Below, piece after piece: positions 1 to 6,700 of a stretch of 15,562 nt of DNA (within the stretch, counting starts at the first letter, position 1; each line of letters begins with the position of its first letter). The DNA comes from JAAGZL01 sp964628835 (GTDB lineage Bacteria > Pseudomonadota > Gammaproteobacteria > Chromatiales > Chromatiaceae). The translations under genes and the position numbers were made by a program. The stretch lies in the NCBI GenBank assembly GCA_964628835.1, contig CAZVME010000078.1:1-15562 (forward strand). The letters are read 5' to 3'. Below the pieces are notes generated by a model that saw only the letters and a list, made by a program, of their open reading frames with translations, made no database searches and was not told the origin of the DNA.

Positions 1-62
1 ATTGGTAGAGCAGCGGTCTCCAAAACCGCAGGTTGGGGGTTCGAGTCCCTCCTGGCCTGCCA
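1..62 (+). tRNA. tRNA-Trp (anticodon CCA), 5' end missing
   Basis: This is the 3' part of a tryptophan tRNA; the acceptor 5' strand and start of the D arm lie outside the window. The anticodon stem pairs 13-17 with 25-29 (GCGGT/ACCGC) around a 7-nt loop with anticodon CCA at 20-22. The T stem pairs 35-39 with 47-51 around TTCGAGT at 40-46. The discriminator is G59 and the CCA end is encoded at 60-62. The 3' acceptor strand, 52-58, predicts AGGCCAG on the missing 5' side. A run of six T follows at once (63-68). A tRNA-Trp next to secE matches the tufB-tRNA-secE-nusG arrangement seen in Pseudomonas-type Gammaproteobacteria, so a tuf copy is likely just upstream (inference). Confidence 0.96.
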
Positions 63-97
63 TTTTTTCGCCAGACTATAAGGCGTAATAGGCAGGA

Positions 98-469
98 ATG
101 AACGCAAAGACAGAAATTGAAAGCTCCTCCTCCATGGATACAGTGAAGTTGGCATTGGCAGTATTGATGTTGGCGGCTGGGATTGGAGGGTTTTATTACT
201 ACGAGGCATATTCGCTATTGCTGCGTGTGCTTGGCCTGTTGGCCGTTGCAGGCGTTGCGGTGGCTATCGTTATGCAGACCCTGATTGGGCGTAAGGTGTG
301 GTCTTTTGCGTCAGATGCCAGAACCGAAGTGCGTAAGGTTGTATGGCCAAGTAGGCAGGAGACGATTCAGACCACTCTGATAGTGTTCGCCATGGTGTTG
401 GTCATGGGGATTATTCTTTGGCTGGTGGATATGGCGTTGATGGCCATTGTTCGTTCCGTAACCGGGTAA
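98..469 (+). CDS. secE: preprotein translocase subunit SecE
   Basis: SecE is the small essential inner-membrane subunit that clamps SecY in the SecYEG channel. The 123-residue product is close to E. coli SecE (127). Three hydrophobic segments are visible at about 15-35, 40-60 and 92-115, the three-helix form typical of Gammaproteobacteria. Between helices 2 and 3 lies the family signature EVRKVVWPSRQET (about 77-89), the amphipathic cytoplasmic helix and hinge that contacts SecY. The ATG at 98 gives the usual N-terminal length, but AGGA directly abuts it and no well-spaced Shine-Dalgarno is evident. A second in-frame ATG at 134 has none either and would remove the usual polar N-terminus. nusG follows after 12 nt, the standard secE-nusG operon. 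Confidence 0.96.
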   Translation: MNAKTEIESSSSMDTVKLALAVLMLAAGIGGFYYYEAYSLLLRVLGLLAVAGVAVAIVMQTLIGRKVWSFASDARTEVRKVVWPSRQETIQTTLIVFAMVLVMGIILWLVDMALMAIVRSVTG

Positions 470-481
470 GGTAGAGAGAAT

Positions 482-1015
482 ATGGCACAGCGTTGGTATG
501 TGGTTCACGCCTACTCCGGTTTTGAGGCAAAGGTAAAACTTTCTCTGATGGAGCGGGTGCAGCGTGCCGGAATGGAAGATAAGTTCGGTGAGATTCTGGT
601 GCCTACGGAAGAGGTGGTGGAGATGCGTGCCGGACAGCAGCGCAAAAGTGAGCGTAAGTTCTTCCCTGGCTATGTGCTGGTGCAGATGGAGATGACGGAC
701 GAAACCTGGCATCTGGTTAAGGATGTGCCCAAGGTATTAGGGTTTATCGGTGGTACCGGAGATCGTCCGGCCCCTATTACCGAGAAAGAGGCAGATGCCC
801 TGCTGCAACGGGTACAGGAGGGCGTCGAGAAGCCGCGCCCCAAGATCCTGTTCGAGCCGGGCGAAGTGGTGCGGGTTATCGATGGGCCGTTCAACGACTT
901 CAATGGCGTGGTCGAAGATGTGGACTATGAGAAGAGCCGCCTGAAAGTTTCTGTTTTGATCTTCGGGCGCTCCACTCCCGTTGATCTAGAGTTTGGACAA
1001 GTGGAAAAAGGCTGA
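482..1015 (+). CDS. nusG: transcription termination/antitermination factor NusG
   Basis: NusG binds the RNA polymerase clamp to raise processivity. Through its C-terminal domain it bridges to Rho or to ribosomal protein S10, coupling transcription to translation. The 177-residue protein (E. coli 181) has an NGN domain at about 1-115, starting RWYVVHAYSGFE and containing the RKFFPGYVLVQM strand. A linker follows, then a KOW domain from about 127 (PGEVVRVIDGPFNDFNG). Phe161 in the IFGRSTPV strand matches the E. coli residue that contacts S10 and Rho. The ATG at 482 follows a GAGAG-type ribosome-binding site. The gene sits 12 nt after secE and 79 nt before rplK. Confidence 0.97.
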   Translation: MAQRWYVVHAYSGFEAKVKLSLMERVQRAGMEDKFGEILVPTEEVVEMRAGQQRKSERKFFPGYVLVQMEMTDETWHLVKDVPKVLGFIGGTGDRPAPITEKEADALLQRVQEGVEKPRPKILFEPGEVVRVIDGPFNDFNGVVEDVDYEKSRLKVSVLIFGRSTPVDLEFGQVEKG

Positions 1016-1045
1016 GTACTCGGCCCAAGTTACTATTTAATAAAG

Positions 1046-1080
1046 GGGAGTCAGAGTGAGAGTCTCTGGCGTTTGCACCC
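1046..1080 (+). promoter_or_regulatory. candidate L1-binding leader of rplK-rplA
   Basis: In E. coli, free ribosomal protein L1 represses the rplKA mRNA by binding a leader structure that mimics its 23S rRNA site: two helices separated by an asymmetric loop. The nusG-rplK spacer can fold that way. A 7-bp inner helix pairs 1050-1056 with 1064-1070 (one G-U pair) around TGAGAGT. An outer GGG/CCC pairing (1046-1048 with 1078-1080) is separated from it by one base on the 5' side and seven on the 3' side. Position and architecture fit. I recognised the site from context and a hand-drawn fold, not from a covariance match. Confidence 0.42.
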
Positions 1081-1094
1081 ACTGAGAGGTAGAC

Positions 1095-1526
1095 ATGGCA
1101 AAGAAAGTAGAGGCTTATATCAAGCTTCAGGTTCCTGCTGCTGAAGCAAATCCCAGCCCGCCCGTAGGTCCGGCGTTGGGTCAGCACGGTGTAAATATCA
1201 TGGAGTTCTGTAAGGCGTTCAACGCCAAGACCCAGAGCGTAGAGAAGGGCATGCCCATCCCTGTGGTAATTACCGTTTATGCAGATCGTTCCTTCACCTT
1301 TATCACCAAGACCCCACCGGCCTCGGTGTTGCTGAAGAAGGCTGCTGGTGTTCCTAAGGGTAGTGGTGTTCCGAACATGGATAAGGTTGGCAAGGTCAAT
1401 CGCGCTCAGTTGGAAGAGATTGCCACAGTTAAAATGGCAGACCTGAATGCTGCAGATATGGATGCGGCGGTTCGCATTATCGCCGGCAGTGCCCGTTCCA
1501 TGGGTATCGATGTGGAGGAGGGCTAA
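1095..1526 (+). CDS. rplK: 50S ribosomal protein L11
   Basis: L11 binds the GTPase-associated region of 23S rRNA with L10 at the base of the stalk. It is needed for RelA sensing of uncharged tRNA, and it is the protein partner of thiostrepton. The 143-residue product (E. coli 142) shows the proline-rich N-terminal segment PSPPVGPALGQHGVNIMEFC (about 20-40) and the linker TKTPPASVLLKKAAG. The C-terminal RNA-binding domain follows, ending RIIAGSARSMGIDV. The ATG at 1095 follows a GAGAGG-type site. Only 3 nt separate its stop from rplA, so the two are almost certainly translationally coupled. Confidence 0.98.
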   Translation: MAKKVEAYIKLQVPAAEANPSPPVGPALGQHGVNIMEFCKAFNAKTQSVEKGMPIPVVITVYADRSFTFITKTPPASVLLKKAAGVPKGSGVPNMDKVGKVNRAQLEEIATVKMADLNAADMDAAVRIIAGSARSMGIDVEEG

Positions 1527-1529
1527 GCC

Positions 1530-2225
1530 ATGGCAAAGCTGACAAAGCGCGCACGCGCAATAAATGAGAAGGTGGAAGCTGGTAGACAGTATCTGGCGGA
1601 AGAGGCCTTTGCTCTGTTGAAAGAACTCTCAACTGTGAAGTTTGCAGAGTCCGTAGATGTGGCGGTCAACCTCGGTGTTGATGCAAAGAAATCTGATCAG
1701 GTGGTGCGTGGTTCCACCGTGCTGCCTAAAGGTACTGGTAAGACTGTACGGGTAGCTGTTTTTGCCCAGGGCGCCAACGCCGATGCAGCCACAGAGGCTG
1801 GAGCGGATATCGTTGGGTTTGAAGATCTGGCTGCTGATATCAAGGGCGGCAAGATGGACTTTGATGTGGTCATTGCCACCCCGGATGCAATGCGGGTTGT
1901 TGGGCAGTTGGGCCAGATCCTGGGTCCACGCGGATTGATGCCAAACCCGAAGGTCGGCACCGTGACGCCGGATGTGGTCACCGCAGTTAACAACGCAAAG
2001 GCCGGTCAGGTTCGTTATCGTAATGACAAGGCAGGCATTATCCATTGCCCTATCGGTAGAGTTGGATTCGAATCGGCCGATCTGCTGGAGAATTTGAATG
2101 CGTTGCTGGCGGACCTGAAAAAGGCCAAGCCAAGCACTGCCAAGGGTATCTATCTGGAGAAGATAACTGTATCCACCACCATGGGCCCAGGTCTGGTGGT
2201 TGATCAGGCGTCTTTGACTATTTGA
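1530..2225 (+). CDS. rplA: 50S ribosomal protein L1
   Basis: L1 forms the mobile L1 stalk that guides deacylated tRNA out of the E site. It also represses its own operon by binding the rplK leader. The product is 231 residues (E. coli 234). The family hallmarks are present in the second domain: GQLGQILGPRGLMPNPKVGTV (about 126-146) and the RYRNDKAGIIHCPIG strand that contacts RNA. The C-terminus contains KGIYLEKITVSTTMGPG, as expected. The start at 1530 lies 3 nt after the rplK stop. The purine-rich GGAGGAGGG at the end of rplK acts as ribosome-binding site. A 338-nt gene-free leader follows. Confidence 0.98.
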   Translation: MAKLTKRARAINEKVEAGRQYLAEEAFALLKELSTVKFAESVDVAVNLGVDAKKSDQVVRGSTVLPKGTGKTVRVAVFAQGANADAATEAGADIVGFEDLAADIKGGKMDFDVVIATPDAMRVVGQLGQILGPRGLMPNPKVGTVTPDVVTAVNNAKAGQVRYRNDKAGIIHCPIGRVGFESADLLENLNALLADLKKAKPSTAKGIYLEKITVSTTMGPGLVVDQASLTI

Positions 2226-2232
2226 TTTAACT

Positions 2233-2311
2233 TGGTCCGGTTCTGGAACGAGCCGGTCCAGCCTGGAGGTTTGTTGTTCAATGACCTCTGGTTGTGGGCA
2301 TTTTGCCCGCA
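2233..2311 (+). other. three consecutive RNA hairpins after rplA
   Basis: Starting 8 nt after the rplA stop, three stem-loops follow each other. Hairpin 1 pairs 2233-2243 with 2250-2260: ten base pairs, one T-T mismatch and a 6-nt loop. Hairpin 2 pairs 2263-2270 with 2284-2291 (two wobble pairs, 13-nt loop). Hairpin 3 pairs 2293-2300 with 2304-2311 (one wobble pair, TTT loop). None is followed by a T-run, so they do not look like intrinsic terminators. They may form the upstream part of the rplJ leader, protect the rplKA 3' end or be an RNase III substrate (inference). Confidence 0.5.
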
Positions 2312-2490
2312 TACAGACTTTGTAGCTCCGGCCAGATGGGTAGGTGGAAACGCTTGCTGAAATGTCCCGGTCGCTGTCAAAGACCGTAGGTGTACCTAGT
2401 GCTTAAAGGTGCTTGGAAGGATTCAGGTTCTGCCTGCGCAGACGGAGCTTCGGAATTGGGTTTGCCCTAATGACGGCGCACGTTAACAAC

Positions 2491-2520
2491 GCGACAAGCG
2501 AATGTTTGTCGTTATTTTTT
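2491..2520 (+). terminator. intrinsic-terminator-like hairpin inside the L10 leader
   Basis: CGACAAGC at 2492-2499 pairs with GTTTGTCG at 2504-2511 around a GAAT loop (one G-U pair), extendable by G2491-T2512. TTATTTTTT (2512-2520) follows directly. Stem plus T-run has the form of a Rho-independent terminator or attenuator, 44 nt before the rplJ start. Gammaproteobacterial L10 control is described as translational, whereas leader attenuation is known from the Firmicute L10 leader. Confidence 0.55.
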
Positions 2521-2522
2521 CT

Positions 2523-2543
2523 TGGAACGGATGTTTCGTTCCA
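2523..2543 (+). other. perfect 7-bp hairpin upstream of the rplJ ribosome-binding site
   Basis: TGGAACG at 2523-2529 pairs perfectly with CGTTCCA at 2537-2543 around a 7-nt loop. It begins three bases after the T-run of the terminator-like hairpin and ends 8 nt before the rplJ Shine-Dalgarno, so it could gate ribosome access. Confidence 0.5.
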
Positions 2544-2551
2544 CCGTAGTT

Positions 2552-2558
2552 AGGAGGT
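2552..2558 (+). promoter_or_regulatory. strong Shine-Dalgarno fixing the rplJ GTG start
   Basis: AGGAGGT at 2552-2558 is a full match to the anti-Shine-Dalgarno consensus, 5 nt from the GTG at 2564. No in-frame ATG lies nearby upstream, so this settles the GTG start. Confidence 0.85.
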
Positions 2559-2563
2559 GACGA

Positions 2564-3091
2564 GTGCCACTCAATCTTGAGCAGAAAAAAGCAGTCGTTG
2601 CTGAAATCGCTGAAGTGGCCGGTAGTGCCTACTCTGCGATTGCTGCCGAGTATAGCGGTTTGACTGTGGGAGAGATGACCGAGTTGCGTGCCAAGGCGCG
2701 TGAGTCTGGTGTCTTTATCCGCGTAGTCAAAAATACGCTTGCCCGGAAAGCATTCGAGGGTACGGATTTCGCCTGCATGGCAGAAGGGCTGACAGGTCAG
2801 CTTGTTCTCGCCTTCTCGCAGGAAGATCCAGGTTCTGCCGCTCGCGTGATTAAGGATTTCTCTAAGGAGCATGACAAACTGGTCGTAAAACTGGTTTCAA
2901 TTGGGGGTAAGCTGCTGGCAGCTTCCGACGTTGACACCCTGGCTAAGATGCCAACCTACGATCAGGCGATCAGCATGCTGATGGCAGTCATGAAGGCACC
3001 GGTAGAGAAACTTGCTCGGACCATGAACGAGGTCCCAGGCAAGTTGGTTCGTACCGTTGCTGCAGTCCGTGATGCGAAAGAAGCAGCTTAA
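2564..3091 (+). CDS. rplJ: 50S ribosomal protein L10 (stalk base)
   Basis: L10 anchors the L7/L12 dimers to the 50S subunit and, complexed with L12, represses its own mRNA. The 175-residue product (E. coli 165) starts PLNLEQKKAVVAEIAEVA, like other gammaproteobacterial L10 proteins. It contains the GLTVGEMTELR and VVKNTLARKA segments of the 23S-binding N-terminal domain. It ends KLVRTVAAVRDAKEAA, identical over its last residues to the E. coli C-terminus that carries L12-binding helix alpha-8. The slightly greater length comes from an insert near residues 142-157. The start codon is GTG, supported by a near-perfect ribosome-binding site. A 64-nt T-rich spacer with no hairpin separates it from rplL. 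Confidence 0.97.
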   Translation: MPLNLEQKKAVVAEIAEVAGSAYSAIAAEYSGLTVGEMTELRAKARESGVFIRVVKNTLARKAFEGTDFACMAEGLTGQLVLAFSQEDPGSAARVIKDFSKEHDKLVVKLVSIGGKLLAASDVDTLAKMPTYDQAISMLMAVMKAPVEKLARTMNEVPGKLVRTVAAVRDAKEAA

Positions 3092-3155
3092 GAGTTTTTT
3101 GTTTTTTACCCAATTTTAGTCTTGTACTAAGTTACAGATATTCAGGAGTTTTAAA

Positions 3156-3530
<375 letters not shown>

Positions 3531-3543
3531 TTTTTGATTCTGC

Positions 3544-3557
3544 ATACTCACGAGTAT
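3544..3557 (+). repeat. short perfect inverted repeat in the rplL-rpoB spacer
   Basis: ATACTC at 3544-3549 and GAGTAT at 3552-3557 are perfect reverse complements separated by AC. As RNA this is a small hairpin just before the attenuator-like stem; as DNA it is a 14-bp dyad. E. coli has an RNase III site in this spacer, but nothing here shows that this element plays that part. Confidence 0.35.
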
Positions 3558-3566
3558 TAGTGGTAT

Positions 3567-3597
3567 AAGGCTGGTGGCGTTTAGCCGCCGGCCTTTT
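3567..3597 (+). terminator. rplL-rpoB attenuator-type hairpin
   Basis: AAGGCTGGTGGC at 3567-3578 pairs along its full length with GCCGCCGGCCTT at 3584-3595, twelve base pairs with two wobbles and a GTTTA loop. A short T4 tract (3594-3597) overlaps the stem end. E. coli has a partial terminator at this point that lowers rpoBC transcription relative to rplJL. A strong stem with a short T-tract fits partial rather than complete termination (inference). Confidence 0.75.
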
Positions 3598-3737
3598 CCC
3601 GCTTGCGGCCGTTTGGGTTGCGCATGGTCAGGGCCTGAGTTTGTGGCGCTGCCAAAAAAACAGTTTTTTATATGGATCTCATGCACTGGCTGGCTGAGTT
3701 CCTGACTTGAAGTTCATAACATCCGAGGGACGGCAAT

Positions 3738-6700
3738 ATGGCCTATTCTTTCACTGAGAGAAAACGCATTCGTAAGGATTTCGGCAAGCGTCCGAGTATC
3801 TTGGAAGTGCCTTATCTTCTCGCGACCCAGATCGATTCATACCGTACATTTTTACAGGACGGTGTCGCTGTTGGGGATCGGTCGGATGTCGGCCTGAACG
3901 CGGCATTCAAGTCCGTATTCCCGATTGTCAGCTACTCTGGTAGCGCGGCGCTGGAGTATGTAAGTTATCGTCTGGGTGAGCCGCAGTTCGATGTGCGCGA
4001 GTGTCATCTGCGCGGTACCACCTATGCGGCCCCGCTACGGGTTTTGGTGCGCCTGGTGATCTATGACAAGGATGCGCCTGGAGATACCAAGGTAGTAAAG
4101 GATATCCGGGAACAGGAAGTCTACATGGGTGAGTTGCCACTCATGACCGATAACGGCACCTTCGTTATCAATGGCACCGAGCGGGTTATCGTCTCCCAGC
4201 TGCACCGTTCTCCTGGTGTGTTTTTTGATCATGATAAAGGCAAGACCCACTCTTCAGGAAAACTGCTGTTTTCCGCCCGGGTGATTCCATATCGTGGTTC
4301 CTGGCTGGACTTTGAATTTGACCCCAAGGACAACGTGTTTGTCCGTATCGACCGTCGTCGCAAATTGCCTGCGACCATTATCCTGCGAGCGCTTGGCTAT
4401 GATACCGAGCAGATCCTGGGTATGTTCTTCGAAACAGATACTATCACCCTGACTAAGACCTCGGCCAAGCTGGACCTGGTGCCGGAGCGTCTGCGTGGCG
4501 GGACCGCAAGCTTTGATATTAAGGTCAAACGTACTGTTATCATTGAGGCAGGTCGCCGTATAACCCAACGTCACATAAAAAAGCTGGAAGACGCCGGAGT
4601 TAAGTCACTCGAGGCTCCTTTTGACCTCCTCTATGGCAAAGTAATTGCGAAGACCATTGTCGATAAGGAAAGCGGCGAAGTACTGGCAAACGCCAATGAT
4701 GAGATCACCGAGGAGTTGCTGGAGGCGTTGATTGAAAAGGGCGTGAAGAAGCTGGAAACCCTGTTTACCAATGATTTGGATCAGGGTCCATTCATCTCCA
4801 CTACCCTGGGTATTGATTCGACCACGAATGCTCTGGAGGCAATGGTTGAGATCTATCGCATGATGCGTCCGGGCGAGCCGCCCACCAAGGATTCGGCGCA
4901 AAACCTGTTCAAGAATCTGTTCTTCAGCTCTGACCGTTACGATCTGTCAGCTGTTGGACGCATGAAGTTCAATCGTCGTCTGGCTCGTGATGAGGTGGAA
5001 GGCGAAGGTATCCTGTCTAAAGAGGATATTGTGGATGTCCTGAGAGAGCTGGTCAGCATCAGAAACGGACATGGCGTGGTGGATGATATCGATCACCTGG
5101 GTAACCGTCGCATCCGCTGTGTGGGTGAGATGGCGGAAAACCAGTTCCGGATCGGTCTGGTACGGGTGGAGCGTGCGGTTAAGGAGCGTCTAACCCTAGC
5201 CGAGGCTGAAGGCCTGATGCCACAGGAGATGATTAACGCCAAGCCGGTATCTGCTGCCATCAAGGAATTCTTTGGTTCCAGTCAGCTGTCCCAGTTTATG
5301 GATCAGAATAACCCGCTGTCTGAGATCACTCACAAGCGCCGCGTTTCGGCCCTCGGCCCTGGCGGTCTGGCCCGTGAGCGTGCCGGTTTTGAAGTGCGCG
5401 ATGTGCATCCGACCCACTATGGTCGCGTCTGTCCTATCGAGACCCCAGAAGGGCCAAACATCGGTCTGATCAACTCACTGGCAGTCTACTCCAGAACCAA
5501 TGATTATGGTTTTCTGGAGACCCCATACCGCAAGGTGATAAACAGCAAGGTAACCAACGAGATTCACTATCTCTCTGCCATTGAGGAGGGGCGCTATGTT
5601 ATCGCCCAGGCCAATACCGGTATGGATGCCAAGGGCAAGCTTACCGATGAATTGGTCTCCTGTAGGCACCAGAATGAATTCACTCTCTCGACCCCGGAAA
5701 AGATCGAGTATGTTGATGTCTCTTCCAAACAGATCGTTTCGGTGGCGGCATCCCTGATCCCGTTCCTGGAGCATGATGACGCCAACCGTGCGCTCATGGG
5801 TTCCAACATGCAGCGTCAAGCGGTGCCAACGTTGCGGGCTGAGAAGCCGCTGGTGGGAACCGGCATGGAGCGCAATGTGGCCATCGACTCCGGTGTAACC
5901 GTGGTGGCCAAACGTGGCGGTGTAGCGGATTTTGTTGACGCCAGCCGTATCGTGGTTCGGGTTAATGACGATGAAACCGTCGCGGGTGAAGCGGGTGTGG
6001 ATATCTACAACCTGATCAAATACACCCGTTCCAACCAGAACACCTGTATCAATCAACGTCCTCTGGTAAAGACCGGCGATGTGATTGCTAGGGGCGACGT
6101 CATGGCCGATGGACCCTCCACTGACATGGGTGAGCTGGCCCTGGGGCAGAACATGCGCGTGGCATTCATGCCGTGGAATGGTTACAACTTTGAGGACTCC
6201 ATCCTGGTATCCGAGCGCGTGGTTAAAGAGGATCGTTTTACCACTATCCATGTGGAAGAGCTAACCTGCGTGGCCCGTGACACCAAGTTGGGACCGGAGG
6301 AGATTACCGGCGATATCCCGAATGTTGGTGAATCTGCGCTGGCCAAACTGGATGAGTCCGGTGTGGTCTACATTGGCGCCGAAGTCAAAGAAGGAGACAT
6401 CCTGGTTGGCAAGGTGACACCCAAGGGTGAAACTCAGCTTACCCCGGAAGAGAAGCTCCTGCGCGCCATCTTTGGTGAGAAGGCCGCAGACGTAAAGGAC
6501 ACCTCGCAGCGTGTACGTTCGGGCATGGCCGGTACCGTTATCGATGTGCAGATCTTCACCCGTGACGGCGTGGAGAAAGATGCCCGCGCCCTGCAGATCG
6601 AATCTGCCGAGTTGGACCGGGTGCGTAAGGATCTGGATGACCAGCTGCGCATCATGGAGGGGGATACCTTCGAGCGCGTGGAAAAACTGCTGCTCAATAA

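Larger units (their letters stand above)
2320..2563 (+). promoter_or_regulatory. L10 (L10-L12 complex) autoregulatory leader of rplJL
   Basis: In Gammaproteobacteria the L10-L12 complex binds the rplJ leader and represses translation of both stalk genes. The core element is recognisable. AGACCGTAGGTG at 2381-2392 and CCTGCGCAGACGG at 2433-2445 closely match the E. coli leader as I remember it. CCG 2384-2386 pairs with CGG 2443-2445, and TAGG 2387-2390 with CCTG 2433-2436. CGCAGA is left bulged between them, the kink-turn-like protein-binding internal loop. A competing local hairpin, TCTGC/GCAGA (2429-2433 with 2438-2442), is also possible. Downstream are a terminator-like stem-loop, a 7-bp hairpin at 2523-2543 and the rplJ ribosome-binding site. 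I saw no convincing promoter, so expression may depend on read-through from rplKA. Confidence 0.8.

Noticed and set aside
63..68. T6 run directly after the tRNA-Trp CCA end as an intrinsic terminator
   Set aside because: The only stems before it are the tRNA's own arms, and secE starts 30 nt later. It could cause some termination, but tRNA plus T-run is common around tRNA 3' ends and is not good evidence.
1..97. tRNA-Trp 3' end as an attachment site for an integrated element
   Set aside because: There is no integrase, no repeated copy of the tRNA end and no compositional shift. Ordinary housekeeping genes follow immediately.
992..1043. Possible promoter before rplK (TTGGAC at 993-998 and TACTAT/TATTTAAT near 1031-1041)
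   Set aside because: The spacing does not fit: about 32 nt lies between the boxes, and at 17 nt there is no good -10 box. E. coli has a promoter here, but this sequence does not show one convincingly.
2271..2380. Search for a separate rplJ promoter in the rplA-rplJ spacer
   Set aside because: TTGTGG- and TTGCTG-like hexamers have no -10 box at 16-18 nt. No promoter can be supported from sequence alone.
3628..3638. TCAGG-G-CCTGA palindrome in the rplL-rpoB spacer as an operator
   Set aside because: Five-base arms around one base occur often by chance, and no promoter elements are next to it.
3654..3669. A7-CAG-T6 inverted repeat before rpoB as a second terminator
   Set aside because: The stem would be A-U pairs only with a 3-nt loop, too weak for termination. 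It more likely reflects an AT-rich spacer.
5475..6251. 258-residue open frame on the minus strand inside rpoB
   Set aside because: It is fully antisense to conserved rpoB sequence, has no recognisable domain, and is explained by codon bias in a long gene. The same applies to the other long minus-strand frames at 1629-2312, 6261-7004, 11253-11966 and 13659-14456.
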